Shown piece by piece: positions 17,536 through 26,383 of a stretch of 64,000 nucleotides of DNA; position 1 is the stretch's first letter; each line of letters starts with the position of its first letter. The stretch comes from Luteimonas sp. J29. GTDB lineage: Bacteria > Pseudomonadota > Gammaproteobacteria > Xanthomonadales > Xanthomonadaceae. The stretch spans positions 239,693 through 303,692 of the forward strand of contig NZ_AWZR01000001.1 in NCBI RefSeq assembly GCF_000472505.1. Reading direction: 5' to 3'. The notes beneath the pieces were generated by a model. The model was given only the letters and a program-made list of their open reading frames with translations, had not been told where the DNA came from and made no database searches. Both the position numbers and the translations under genes were made by a program.

Positions 17536-20256
17536 TCAGCCGGGGGCGCCGCCGGGCGGCGTCCCCGGGGCGGGGACCGGCAGCCGCACCACCATCAGCC
17601 CCGGCTCGTCCGGGTCCGGGGTGATCCGGAACCCCAGCTGCTCGCACATGGCCAGCATGCCCCGGTTCTGGCGCAGTACCTGGCCCTCGACCTCGCGCAG
17701 CCCCATCCAGCCGGCGGCCTCGATCATGATCGACATCAGCTGCCAGCCCAGGCCGCGGCCCTTGAGGTCGGAGCGGACCAGGATCCCGTACTCGCCGGCT
17801 TCGTAGTTGGCGTCGGCGTGCAGGCGCACCGCGCCGAGCATGGCGCCGTCGGCGTCGATCGCCGCCAGCGCGATCGAGCGCGCGTAGTCCATCTGGGTCA
17901 GCCGGGCGATGAACTCGTGGCTGAAGTGGCGCACCGACTGGAAGAAACGCAGGCGCAGGTCCTCGTCGGTGACGTGGCTGAAGAACTCGCGGAACAGGGC
18001 CTCGTCCTCGGGCCGCACCGGGCGCACGAAGGCGCGGGTGCCGTCGGCCAGGGTGATGTGGCGCTCGAGCTCGCTCGGGTAGGGGAAGATCGCGAAGCGC
18101 GGGTGGCCACGGCCGCGGTGCAGGGCCTGGACCGGGCCGACCAGGATCCGGGCGTCGACCACCACCACCCCGTCGGCGTCGGACAGCATCGGGTTCAGGC
18201 TCAGCTGCCGGATCTCGGGCACGTCGGCCGCCAGCTGGGCCAGCTTCACCAGGGTCAGCGCGATCGCGCGCTCGTCGGCCGCGCGCTCGCCGCGGTGGGC
18301 CTTGAGCCGGCGCGAGACCCGGGTGCGGCCGATCAGCTCGTGGGCCAGGCGCAGGTCCAGCGGTGGCAGGGCCACGGCCAGGTCGTCGACCACCCGCACC
18401 GCGACGCCGCCGCGGCCGAACACGATCACCGGGCCGAACACCGGGTCATCGGCGATCGCCGCGATCAGCTCGCGCGCGTGCGGCCGCTCGACCATCGCCT
18501 GCACGGTCACTCCGCGGATGCGCGCGTCGGGGCGGCGCTCGCGCGCCAGCCGCAGCACCTCTTCGGCGGCGTCGCGCACCGACTGCTCGCTGCCGCGGTT
18601 CAGGCGCACGCCGTCGACCACGGTCTTGTGGGCGATGTCAGGCGAGTCGATCTTGACCGCGACGGTGCGCCCGGCCGCCAGCAGCGGCCGCGCCGCCTCG
18701 ACCGCGGCCCCGGGGTCGGCCGCGGCCAGCGGCGCCTCCAGTTCGATCCCGTAGCAGGCCAGGATCCGCGCGGTCGCCTGCGGGTCGAGCTGCACGTCGC
18801 CGCGCGCCAGCGCCTCGCGCACCAGCGCGCGCGCACCGTCGGCGTCCACCGCGAAGTCGGCCGGCAGGCTGGGCGGGGTTTCCATCAGCGCCTGCTGCGC
18901 CTCGCGGTAGCGCACCAGGTGCATGAAGCCGTTCACGGCTTCGGTCTCGGTGGCGTACGCGGGCACGCCGGCGCGGTGCAGCTCGGCCAGGGCCTGGTCG
19001 TCGTCGGCCAGCCAGACCGCGAATACCGGCTTGCGCGCGGCGCGCGGCGGGCGGCGTTGGAGCGCGCCCGACAGCGCCCTGGCCGCGTCCAGTGGCGAGG
19101 TGAACGCGGTCGGCACGTTCACCACCAGCAGCGCGTCGCTGTCCGGGTCCTGCAGCAGCGCCTCGACCGCGGCGCCGTAACGCTCGCCGTCGGCGTCGAC
19201 CACCAGGTCCACCGGGTTGTCGTGCGACCAGCCGCCCGGCAGCACCGCGTCGAGCGCGGCCACCGTCTGCGGCGCCAGCGTGGCGAGCGTGCCGCCGAGC
19301 CTGGCCAGCTGCTGCGCGGCCAGCAGCCCCACGCCGCCGCCGTTGCCCAGGATCGCCAGCCGGCGGCCGGGGAAGGTGCGCACCGTGGAAAGCGTCTGCG
19401 CGGCAGCGAACAGTTCGTCCAGGGCCTCGACCTGGAGCAGGCCGGCGCGCTGGAACGCGGCCGCGTGCACCGCGTCGGCGGGCGCCAGCGCGCGCAGGCC
19501 GATCTCGGTGATGCTCGCCGCCGGCTGCGGCCGCGCGGCGCGCACCAGCACCACTGGCTTGGCGCGCGCGGCCGCGCGCGCGGCGGACATGAACTTGCGC
19601 GCGTCGGCCACCCGCTCGACGTACATCAGGATCGCGCGGGTATGGCGGTCGGTGGCCAGGTAGTCGAGCAGGTCGGCGAAGTCCACGTCGAGCGCGTCGC
19701 CGAGCGAGACCACCTTGGAGAAGCCGATCGCGCGCGACACGCCCCACTCCACCAGCGCGGCCGCGATCGCGCTCGACTCCGACACCAGCGCCAGGTCGCC
19801 CGGCTGCGGCGCGCGTGCGGCGATGCTGGCGTTGATCCCGGCGTGGGCCGAGACGATGCCCAGGCAGTGCGGGCCGACGATGCGCATGCCGTGCGGGCGC
19901 GCGGCGTCGCGGATCGCGTCGTGGAAGGCGTCGCGGCCCGGTCCCAGGTGGGCGCTGAGCAGCAGCGCCGCGCCCACCCCCAGCTGCGCGGCTTCCGCCA
20001 CCAGGCCCGGCACCAGGTGGGCCGGCGCGGTGATCACGGCCAGGTCCGGCACCCAGCCCAGGTCGGCGAGCCGGCGCACGGTGGCGATGCCGTCGATCCG
20101 GCGGTGGCGCGGGCTGACCCAGCCGATCTTCCCGCCGTAGCCGCCCTGGCGCAGGTTGCGCATCACCGCGCGCCCGGCCGAGCGTTCGCGCGGGCTGCCG
20201 CCGACGATCGCGATCGACGACGGCTCGAAGACCGATTGCAGGCGCCAGGTGCTCAT
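17536..20256 (-). CDS. pat: Pat/YfiQ-type protein acetyltransferase (acyl-CoA-synthetase-like domain + GNAT)
   Basis: 906 residues. The N-terminal two thirds resemble ADP-forming acetyl-CoA synthetase: a CoA-binding Rossmann part ([14 protein letters not shown]), a ligase part and an ATP-grasp region (about 470-690; [14 protein letters not shown]). The C-terminal ~150 residues are a GNAT acetyltransferase ([16 protein letters not shown] for the acetyl-CoA loop). This order and length match Salmonella Pat, which acetylates and silences Acs on a C-terminal lysine; the local Acs carries the matching PKTRSGK. A -10-like GATACT lies 8 nt before the ATG, suggesting a very short leader. Acs as substrate is inference. 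Confidence 0.85.
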   Translation of the reverse strand: MSTWRLQSVFEPSSIAIVGGSPRERSAGRAVMRNLRQGGYGGKIGWVSPRHRRIDGIATVRRLADLGWVPDLAVITAPAHLVPGLVAEAAQLGVGAALLLSAHLGPGRDAFHDAIRDAARPHGMRIVGPHCLGIVSAHAGINASIAARAPQPGDLALVSESSAIAAALVEWGVSRAIGFSKVVSLGDALDVDFADLLDYLATDRHTRAILMYVERVADARKFMSAARAAARAKPVVLVRAARPQPAASITEIGLRALAPADAVHAAAFQRAGLLQVEALDELFAAAQTLSTVRTFPGRRLAILGNGGGVGLLAAQQLARLGGTLATLAPQTVAALDAVLPGGWSHDNPVDLVVDADGERYGAAVEALLQDPDSDALLVVNVPTAFTSPLDAARALSGALQRRPPRAARKPVFAVWLADDDQALAELHRAGVPAYATETEAVNGFMHLVRYREAQQALMETPPSLPADFAVDADGARALVREALARGDVQLDPQATARILACYGIELEAPLAAADPGAAVEAARPLLAAGRTVAVKIDSPDIAHKTVVDGVRLNRGSEQSVRDAAEEVLRLARERRPDARIRGVTVQAMVERPHARELIAAIADDPVFGPVIVFGRGGVAVRVVDDLAVALPPLDLRLAHELIGRTRVSRRLKAHRGERAADERAIALTLVKLAQLAADVPEIRQLSLNPMLSDADGVVVVDARILVGPVQALHRGRGHPRFAIFPYPSELERHITLADGTRAFVRPVRPEDEALFREFFSHVTDEDLRLRFFQSVRHFSHEFIARLTQMDYARSIALAAIDADGAMLGAVRLHADANYEAGEYGILVRSDLKGRGLGWQLMSIMIEAAGWMGLREVEGQVLRQNRGMLAMCEQLGFRITPDPDEPGLMVVRLPVPAPGTPPGGAPG

Positions 20257-20349
20257 GCGGGCACAGTATCGGCCACGCCGCATGGCCGGCCGATGATGGC
20301 GGCGGGGGCGGGCCAGGCTGCCGGCGCGCCGGCGGGGAACCCGCCCCGC

Positions 20350-20428
20350 AGGAGCGGCTTCAGCCGCGACCCCACTGCCCGGGATCCCGGGTCCGGAGGC
20401 CGGTTCGCGGCCGCAGCCGCGCCTGCAG
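20350..20428. repeat. REP-type repeat pair (one intact, one decayed)
   Basis: The 22-mer AGGAGCGGCTTCAGCCGCGACC (first 20 nt AGGAGCGGCTTCAGCCGCGA) lies at 20350-20371, identical to both arms of the 40515-40594 element. A decayed inverted partner (GGTTCGCGGCCGCAGCCGCG, then CCTGCAG) lies at 20402-20428. It sits between parB and pat. Confidence 0.75.
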
Positions 20429-20476
20429 CCGGAACGGCCGGTGCGGCGCGTCGCGCCCGTCCGGACGCGCGTGCGC

Positions 20477-21403
20477 TCACTTGCCGCGCAGGCGTTCCAG
20501 CACCCCGTCGAGCGCGTCGAGGCCGGCGTAGTGGATCACCAGCTTGCCCTTGTTGCCGCGGCCGTTCTGGATGCTGACCCTGGCGCCCAGGATCTCGGAC
20601 AGTTCGTTCTCGAGCCGGGTGATGTCGGGCGCGGCCGCGCCCCTGGGCGCCGGCTTGCGGCGACCGCCGGCCGGCACCTTGCCCGCCGCGAACTGCGCCG
20701 CGCGGTGCTCGACCTCGCGCACCGACCAGCCCTGCTCCGCGGCTTCCTTCGCCAGCTTCGCGGCGAGATCGGGCGAGAGGGTCAGCAGGGCGCGGGCATG
20801 GCCCATCTCCAGCTTGCGTTCCTCGACCAGGGCGCGGATCGCCGGCGGCAGCTCCAGCAGCCGCAGCAGGTTGGAGACCGCCGCGCGCGAGCGGCCGACG
20901 GCCTCGGCGGCGGCGGCGTGGGTGAGGTCGAACTCGTCGATCAGGCGCTGCAGCGCCTGCGCCTCCTCCAGCGGGTTGAGGTCCTCGCGCTGGATGTTCT
21001 CGATCAGCGCCATTGCCACCACGGTGCGGTCGTCGACCTCGCGCACCACCGCCGGGATCTCGGCCAGGCCGGCCAGCTTGGAGGCGCGCCAGCGGCGCTC
21101 GCCGGCGATGATCTCGTAGGTGCGGTCGGCCAGCGCGCGGACCACGATCGGCTGGATCACGCCCTGGGCACGGATCGATTCGGCCAGCTCGTCCAGGCGT
21201 TCGCCGTCCCAGTGCTTGCGCGGCTGGTACTTGCCCGGGCGCAGCGCGTCGACCGGCAGGTTGCGCAGCGCCTCGCCGGGCTCGGGTTCGAGCTTCGGCG
21301 CCTGGGCCGCGCCCTTGGGGCCGAGCAGGGCCTCCAGGCCACGGCCGAGGCCGCGCTTGCGGGCGGGCGCGGGCTTGGTGGACGCTGGCTTGGCGGTGCT
21401 CAT
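20477..21403 (-). CDS. parB: Chromosome-partitioning protein ParB
   Basis: 308 residues. The N-terminal ParB/Spo0J domain has IQPIVVRAL and the GERRWRASKLAGL box that binds CTP and nucleotide. A central helix-turn-helix (THAAAAEAVGRSRAAVSNLL) would bind parS. A Pro/Ala/Arg-rich linker precedes the C-terminal dimerisation domain. The Lys/Ala-rich N-terminus (KPASTKPAPARKRGLGRG) is the usual ParA-contact peptide. The ATG overlaps the parA stop by 4 bp. It acts with ParA in segregating the replication-origin region. I did not find a parS site in this window. Confidence 0.96.
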   Translation of the reverse strand: MSTAKPASTKPAPARKRGLGRGLEALLGPKGAAQAPKLEPEPGEALRNLPVDALRPGKYQPRKHWDGERLDELAESIRAQGVIQPIVVRALADRTYEIIAGERRWRASKLAGLAEIPAVVREVDDRTVVAMALIENIQREDLNPLEEAQALQRLIDEFDLTHAAAAEAVGRSRAAVSNLLRLLELPPAIRALVEERKLEMGHARALLTLSPDLAAKLAKEAAEQGWSVREVEHRAAQFAAGKVPAGGRRKPAPRGAAAPDITRLENELSEILGARVSIQNGRGNKGKLVIHYAGLDALDGVLERLRGK

Positions 21404-22224
21404 GCCGGGGTCTCCGTTTCGTGTGGGGTGTCGGGCCGCGCCTGGCGCGCGGCCTGTTCGCGCTCGCGCTGGTGGCGCAGCACCTCGCCGGCCAGGCCGA
21501 GGTAGGCGATGCCGCCGCGCGAGCCGCGGTCGTAGCCGATGATGCTCTGGCCGTGGCTGGGCGCTTCGGCCAGGCGCACGTTGCGCGGCACGATGGTACG
21601 GAACACCTTGTCGCCGAAGTGTTGCACCAGCTCGGCCGAAACCGCGTTGGCCAGGTTGTTGCGCACGTCGAACATGGTCCGCAGCACGCCCTCGATCTCC
21701 AGCGCCGGGTTGAGCCGTGCCCGGAGCGCCTCGATCGTCTCGAGCAGCGCGCTCAGGCCCTCAAGCGCGTAGTACTCGCACTGCATCGGCACGATCACCG
21801 AATCGGCCGCGGTCAGTGCGTTGAGGGTCAGCAACGACAGCGCCGGCGGGCAGTCGATGATGATGAAGTCGTAGCGCGGGCGCAGCGGTTCGAGCGCGCG
21901 CTTGAGCCGCTGCTCGCGGCCCTCCTCGTCCATCAGCTCGATCTCGGCCGCGGTCAGGTCGGTGTTCGCCGGCAGCAGGTCGTAGCCCTCGGCGGTCTCC
22001 ACGATCACGTCCTCGGCGTGCAGCTCCTCGAGCAGCACGTCGCAGGTCGAGGCGTGCAGGTCGCGCTTGTCGATGCCGCTGCCCATGGTCGCGTTGCCCT
22101 GGGCGTCGAGGTCGATCAGCAGCACCCGCTTCGGGGTGGCGGCCAGCGCCGCGGCGAGGTTGACCGCGGTGGTGGTCTTGCCGACTCCGCCCTTCTGGTT
22201 GGCAATGGCGATGATGCGGGCCAT
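21400..22224 (-). CDS. parA: Chromosome-partitioning ATPase ParA
   Basis: 274 residues with the deviant Walker A box KGGVGKTTT, Walker A' motif LLIDLDAQGN and Walker B IIIDCPPALS of ParA/MinD ATPases. It forms the ATP-dependent, DNA-bound gradient that moves ParB-parS complexes. It lies upstream of parB (4-bp overlap) and downstream of rsmG, the arrangement usually found near oriC. A -10-like CATAAT on the minus strand at 22288-22283 may serve a local promoter; its -35 is weak. Confidence 0.96.
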   Translation of the reverse strand: MARIIAIANQKGGVGKTTTAVNLAAALAATPKRVLLIDLDAQGNATMGSGIDKRDLHASTCDVLLEELHAEDVIVETAEGYDLLPANTDLTAAEIELMDEEGREQRLKRALEPLRPRYDFIIIDCPPALSLLTLNALTAADSVIVPMQCEYYALEGLSALLETIEALRARLNPALEIEGVLRTMFDVRNNLANAVSAELVQHFGDKVFRTIVPRNVRLAEAPSHGQSIIGYDRGSRGGIAYLGLAGEVLRHQREREQAARQARPDTPHETETPA

Positions 22225-22379
22225 GGGGTCCGGGTGCCTCGGTTGCGGCGGGGATCGGCCGCGAAGGGCGGCCCGGACGGGGGATTATGCCGCGCCCGGC
22301 GCCCCCGCGTCGTCCGCGGCCCGTGGACCACGCCGCGGCCGGCCGCCCGCGGCCGCGGCCGGCGCGCCGCCGCGCGGCT

Positions 22380-23021
22380 TCAGGACAGGCGTTCGACCAC
22401 CACCAGGTGGCGCTCGGCGGCCAGCCCGGGCACGTCCAGCCGGTGCACGCCCTCCAGGCGCCAGCCGGCCGGCAGCGCGGCCAGTTCGGTGTCCGGGCGC
22501 TGGCCCTTCATCGCCAGCAGCCGGCCGCCCGGGCGGACCAGGTGCCCGCCCACGGCCAGGATCTCGGCCAGCGGCGCCAGCGCGCGCGCGGTGATCGCAT
22601 CATGGGCACCCGGTTCATCCAGCGCCTCGGCGCGCGTTTCGGCCACCCGCGCGTTGGCCAGGCCCAGCTGGCGCACCGCTTCGCGCAGGAAGCGCGCCTT
22701 CTTGCCGTTGGACTCGACCAGGGTGACCTGCAGGTCGGGGCGCGCGATCGCCAGCGGGATGCCGGGCAGGCCGGCGCCCGTGCCCAGGTCGGCCAGACGC
22801 TGCAGGCCCTCGGTGTGCGCCGCGATCGCCAGCGAATCGAGCAGGTGCAGGACCACCATCTGCCGCGGATCGCGCACCGCGGTCAGGTTGTAGGCGGCAT
22901 TCCAGCGCTGCAGCAGCGCCAGGTAGTCGAGCAGCGGGCCGGCCAGCGCGGCGTCGAGCCCGAGCGCGGCCAGGCCGGATTCGACGGTCCCGCGCAGCGC
23001 GTCGGGGGAGGATGCGGTCAT
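22380..23021 (-). CDS. rsmG: 16S rRNA (guanine527-N7)-methyltransferase
   Basis: 213 residues, typical length. It methylates N7 of G527 in 16S rRNA using SAM. The family motif is visible as [17 protein letters not shown], followed by [11 protein letters not shown], and [12 protein letters not shown] near residue 45. The ATG overlaps the PPTase stop by 4 bp. A TACAAT hexamer 6 nt before the ATG suggests an extra, nearly leaderless promoter inside the PPTase gene. Position upstream of parAB is conserved in many bacteria. Confidence 0.95.
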   Translation of the reverse strand: MTASSPDALRGTVESGLAALGLDAALAGPLLDYLALLQRWNAAYNLTAVRDPRQMVVLHLLDSLAIAAHTEGLQRLADLGTGAGLPGIPLAIARPDLQVTLVESNGKKARFLREAVRQLGLANARVAETRAEALDEPGAHDAITARALAPLAEILAVGGHLVRPGGRLLAMKGQRPDTELAALPAGWRLEGVHRLDVPGLAAERHLVVVERLS

Positions 23022-23668
23022 CGCGCCATTGTAGGACCGGGCGCGACGTCCGCCGCCGGCGAGGGCCGCCAGGCCAGGGTGGCCAGGTAGCCGGGCGCCG
23101 GCGTGAACGCATGCAGGCGCCAGTCACCGGGCGCGCCCAGGGCCGGGTCGCAGGCGTGCAGCCGCCAGCCGTCCGGTTCGCGGGTGAACTCGAGCTTCCC
23201 CAGGCCGAACGCGATGCCGTGGCCGTGGGCCTTGAGCACCGCCTCCTTGGCGCACCACAGGCGCACGAACCAGTCTTCGGCCTCGGCCGCCGGCAGCGCC
23301 GCCAGCAGCGCCGCCTCGCGCGGGGTGAAGAAGCGCCGCGCCAGGGTCATCGCCCGCGGCCGCGGGCGCAGCCACTCGATGTCCGCGCCCACCCGGGCGC
23401 CGCGCGCCAGCGCCACCAGCAGGCGTTCGCCGCTGTGGCTCCAGTTCGCGTCCAGGCCGGCGTGGGCGGGCCCCAGGTGTGGGCGGCCGCGGGCATCGCG
23501 CCAGAGCCCGAGCGCCTCCTCGTCCACCGCCAGCTGCGCCGCCAGCCAGCGCCGGGCCTGCGGTTCGGCCCGCTCGCCGCGCCGGTACGGGCCCCAGGCG
23601 CAGCGCACCGCGCCCAGGTCGAGGCTGTCGGGCGGGTGGGGCATCGGCGGGCCGGACTCGGTCTCCAT
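23018..23668 (-). CDS. Sfp/AcpT-type 4'-phosphopantetheinyl transferase
   Basis: 216 residues from the ATG at 23668. It transfers phosphopantetheine from CoA to a conserved Ser of carrier proteins. The signatures are GADIEWL (metal-binding Asp/Glu), [12 protein letters not shown] and an upstream ANWSHSG. Family motifs and length fit the Sfp group rather than AcpS. It diverges from an APE-type AMP-ligase and is the only PPTase in the window, so the ACP of the pigment locus 20 kb away is its likely client. An ATG eight codons downstream is a weaker alternative start. Confidence 0.88.
   Translation of the reverse strand: METESGPPMPHPPDSLDLGAVRCAWGPYRRGERAEPQARRWLAAQLAVDEEALGLWRDARGRPHLGPAHAGLDANWSHSGERLLVALARGARVGADIEWLRPRPRAMTLARRFFTPREAALLAALPAAEAEDWFVRLWCAKEAVLKAHGHGIAFGLGKLEFTREPDGWRLHACDPALGAPGDWRLHAFTPAPGYLATLAWRPSPAADVAPGPTMAR
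23028..23033 (-). promoter_or_regulatory. -10-like TACAAT 6 nt before rsmG
   Basis: On the minus strand CTACAATGGCGCGATG places TACAAT six bases before the rsmG ATG, inside the end of the PPTase gene. This is almost the sequence found before the carbonic-anhydrase gene. It would give a leaderless rsmG-parAB transcript. Confidence 0.35.
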
Positions 23669-23720
23669 GGGCCGGCCAGCGTAAGCTAGCGGCCGGACGG
23701 CGTGAACTGCGCGGAGAAGA

Positions 23721-25115
23721 ATGTCGGCGGCGATCGGGCACCACACCGCACCCATGCACGCGCCATCGCCGCTGCCGACGGGCGATGGCGCGCGGGCCTT
23801 TGCATTCGACGGCGCGCATGTGGTCAGCGCCGCCGCGTTCGCCGGGCACGTGCGCGCGCTGGCGGCGCGGCTGCCGCGCGCCGGCTTCGCGGTGAACCTG
23901 TGCGAGGACCGTTACCGGTTCCTGGTCGCGTTCTGCGCGGTGGCCGTGCGCGGGCAGGTGAACCTGCTGCCGCCGACCCGGACCCGGGCCGCGATCGACG
24001 AGGTGCGCGCGCGCCATCCCGACAGCTACTGCATCGGCGACGGCGAGGCCTGCGGCTGCGACGCGGGACTGCTGCCGAGCGGGAGCCACTTCGTGCACCT
24101 GCCGCAGCGGCTGCCCTGGCTCGACGGTCCGCCACTGCGGGTGCCCGACGAAGCGGTGGTCGCGATCGGCTTCACCTCCGGCAGCACCGGTACGCCGATG
24201 CCGCACGCCAAGACGCTGGGCGCGCTGCGCGCCAGCACCGCGCGCAACCTGGCCGCGCTCGAGAGCCTGTGGCCGGCGGGCATGCAACCGCAGGTGGTGG
24301 CGACGGTGCCGCCGCAGCACATGTACGGGATCGAGATGTCGGTGGTGCTGCCGCTGCTCGGGCCGGTGGCGGTGCACCGCGGGCGCCCGTTCTTTCCCGA
24401 GGACATCGCCCGCGCCCTGCACGAGGCCGCCGCGCCGCGGCTGCTGGTGACCACCCCGGTGCACCTGCGCGCGCTGGTCGGCTCGGGCGTGGCGCTGCCG
24501 CCGATGGCGGGGATCGTGAGCGCGACCGCGCCGCTGCCGCAGGCGCTGGCGGCCGAAGCCGAGGCATGCTGCGGCTGCGAGGTGCGCGAAACCTTCGGCT
24601 CCACCGAGACCTGCATCATCGCCAGCCGCCGCGCGGCCGCGGGCGAGGCCTGGCGCCTGTTTCCCGGCGTGCGGCTGGAGCCGCGGCCCGACGGCACCCT
24701 GGTCACCGTGCCGGGGCTGCCCGCGCCGGTGCTGCTCGCCGACGTGGTCGAACTGCTGGGCGAAGGCCGCTTCGAGCTGCGCGGCCGCCAGGTCGACCTG
24801 CTCGAGATCGCCGGCAAGCGCGCGTCGCTGGCCGACCTGACCCGGCGCCTGCTCGAGGTGCCGGGCGTGGAGGACGGCGCGGTGTTCCAGCTCGACGACG
24901 AGCGCGCCGGCGTGCGCCGCATCGCCGCCGTGTACGCCAGCGACACCCTCGGCGAGGCGGCTGTGCGCGAGGCCTTGCGCCGCAGCATCGACCCGGTGTT
25001 CCTGCCGCGGCCGCTGCGGCGGGTGCGCGCGTTGCCGCGCAACGACACCGGCAAGCTGCCGCGCACCGCGCTGCTGCGCCTGTTGCAGTGCGGCGAGGAC
25101 GACGCGTCGCGCTGA
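23721..25115 (+). CDS. AMP-ligase / acyl-ACP synthetase of the aryl-polyene type
   Basis: 464 residues. The adenylation core shows GFTSGSTGTPMPHAK, a substrate-side motif ETFGSTETC and a C-terminal hinge and lysine region (NDTGKLPRT). Stand-alone ligases of this kind occur in aryl-polyene and xanthomonadin loci, where they activate a hydroxybenzoate-type starter or load it on the ACP. A GGAGAAGA site precedes the ATG. It diverges from the PPTase gene, and together they look like a satellite of the pigment locus at 43.5-57.3 kb. The exact acid cannot be read from sequence. Confidence 0.8.
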   Translation: MSAAIGHHTAPMHAPSPLPTGDGARAFAFDGAHVVSAAAFAGHVRALAARLPRAGFAVNLCEDRYRFLVAFCAVAVRGQVNLLPPTRTRAAIDEVRARHPDSYCIGDGEACGCDAGLLPSGSHFVHLPQRLPWLDGPPLRVPDEAVVAIGFTSGSTGTPMPHAKTLGALRASTARNLAALESLWPAGMQPQVVATVPPQHMYGIEMSVVLPLLGPVAVHRGRPFFPEDIARALHEAAAPRLLVTTPVHLRALVGSGVALPPMAGIVSATAPLPQALAAEAEACCGCEVRETFGSTETCIIASRRAAAGEAWRLFPGVRLEPRPDGTLVTVPGLPAPVLLADVVELLGEGRFELRGRQVDLLEIAGKRASLADLTRRLLEVPGVEDGAVFQLDDERAGVRRIAAVYASDTLGEAAVREALRRSIDPVFLPRPLRRVRALPRNDTGKLPRTALLRLLQCGEDDASR

Positions 25116-25204
25116 CGCCGCCGTCACGATCGGGCTGCCAGCATGAAGTCCACTCCGCACGCAGCCAGCGGCGGGCGGACTTCACTGATCAGGAGGCAGC
25201 ACTC

Positions 25205-25471
25205 ATGGGCATCATCATCTGGCTGATCGTCGGCGGCATCGTGGGCTGGCTTGCCAGCATCATCATGAAGCGCGACGCGCAGCAGGGCATCATCCTCAAC
25301 ATCGTGGTCGGCATCGTCGGCGCGCTGATCGGCGGCTGGCTGATCGGGCCGTTGCTGGGCGCGGGCTCGATCAACGACGGCATCACCGTGATGAGCTTCA
25401 TCGTGTCGCTGATCGGCGCGGTGATCCTGCTCGCGATCGTCAACCTGTTCCGCCGCGGCAGCGTTCGCTGA
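25205..25471 (+). CDS. GlsB/YeaQ/YmgE-family stress membrane protein
   Basis: 88 residues with three hydrophobic helices and the family features IIIWLIVGGIVGWLAS, GIILNIVVGIVGALIGGWL and a basic C-terminus. Members are small inner-membrane proteins induced by general stress. AGGAGG lies 8 nt before the ATG. It is followed by a strong Rho-independent terminator, so it probably forms its own unit or the end of the AMP-ligase transcript. Confidence 0.93.
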   Translation: MGIIIWLIVGGIVGWLASIIMKRDAQQGIILNIVVGIVGALIGGWLIGPLLGAGSINDGITVMSFIVSLIGAVILLAIVNLFRRGSVR

Positions 25472-25503
25472 CGCACAGTTCTCTCTCTCTTGCTGCATAC
25501 GGT

Positions 25504-25528
25504 GCCCGGCCTTGGCCGGGCTTTTTTT
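25504..25528 (+). terminator. Rho-independent terminator
   Basis: GCCCGGCC-TT-GGCCGGGC is an 8-bp perfect stem followed by seven T. It lies 32 nt after the GlsB/YeaQ stop. Confidence 0.92.
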
Positions 25529-25568
25529 CGCCGGCGTCCAGGCGCCGGGCATCCTCCGCTTCGTCCCC

Positions 25569-25602
25569 GCGCCCGCGCAGGAAGGTGACGCTCGAGCCGT
25601 CG
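25569..25602 (-). pseudogene. Remnant of a dipeptidyl-peptidase IV (S9B) gene
   Basis: These 34 bases match 60202-60235, inside the intact S9B peptidase gene, at 33 of 34 positions including 23 in a row. On the minus strand they read DGSSVTFLRGR against [11 protein letters not shown] in the intact gene. The surrounding 304-bp gene-free stretch (25530-25833) has no other sequence I can align and no good reading frame. I interpret it as a decayed fragment of a second peptidase gene; the outer limits are not visible. Confidence 0.5.
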
Positions 25603-25833
25603 CGCGATCCCCGGGCGCCGGCCGGGTTCGCGCCTGCCCCAGGCGTCGGGTACGGCCGCGGCGGCCCGGCATCGCGGCCGCCGCATCCGTCGCCGCAGGG
25701 ATGGCGCGGCGCCCGCGCGTCCTTCGCGATCCCCGCCGCCACGTGAACCGGATGGCGGCCGCGCACGCGGGTTCACGACGGCTTGCCCGCGTCCCCGCGA
25801 GCATGCGCCTTCCCCCTGCGAGGAGTACATGCA

Positions 25834-26277
25834 ATGCGACGTCCGATCCGTTTCCGCAAGGCCTGGCTGGCCATGGCCGTGGCGGCCGCCGCCGGCACCG
25901 CACTGGCCCAGGACGCCGACAAGGCCCTGACCGGGGCCGAGGTCCGCGCGAAGATCGAAGCCGAGGGCTACACCAACGTCCACGACGTCGAGTTCGACGA
26001 CGGTGTCTGGACCGCCGACGCGCGCAGCGCCGACGGCCGCAGCGTGGACCTGTCGATCGATCCGCGCACCGGCAAGGTCTATCCCGACCACCAGGTCTCC
26101 AGGCTCGGCAAGGACGACATCGAGGCCCGCCTCGCCACTGCCGGCTACGGCGACGTGCACGACGTCGAATTCGACGACGGCGTGTGGAAGGCCGAGGCCC
26201 GCGACGCTTCCGGCCGGAAGGTCGAGCTGCGCCTGGATCCGGAGGACGGCCGCGTCATCGGCGAGCACAGGGACTGA
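25834..26277 (+). CDS. Secreted double PepSY-like protein
   Basis: 147 residues. A signal peptide with basic start and hydrophobic core ends at GTALAQ, and a GAGGAG site precedes the ATG. The mature protein is two near-identical ~58-residue PepSY-like repeats, each with the core VHDVEFDDGVW, then a polar stretch and VDLSIDPRTGKV or VELRLDPEDGRV. It is predicted to be periplasmic. PepSY domains are often inhibitory or regulatory; no partner is visible here. The repeat is an internal duplication still visible at DNA level. A terminator follows. Confidence 0.82.
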   Translation: MRRPIRFRKAWLAMAVAAAAGTALAQDADKALTGAEVRAKIEAEGYTNVHDVEFDDGVWTADARSADGRSVDLSIDPRTGKVYPDHQVSRLGKDDIEARLATAGYGDVHDVEFDDGVWKAEARDASGRKVELRLDPEDGRVIGEHRD

Positions 26278-26328
26278 TCCTGCCCGCGCGGTAGCGCAGC
26301 GCGCGACTTGCGCCAGCGCACTTGACCA

Positions 26329-26366
26329 GGCCGGTGGCCGCCCCGCAGGGTGGCCACCGGCCTTTT
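26329..26366 (+). terminator. Rho-independent terminator
   Basis: GGCCGGTGGCC and GGCCACCGGCC form an 11-bp perfect stem with a 12-nt loop, followed by TTTT. It lies 51 nt past the PepSY gene stop and just before the next gene. Confidence 0.82.
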
Positions 26367-26383
26367 CGCATCGGGAGACGCGC

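Noticed and set aside
20257-23720. parS centromere site near parAB
   Set aside because: I looked for a TGTTNCACGTGNAACA-like palindrome in the intergenic parts and saw none; it is probably outside the window.
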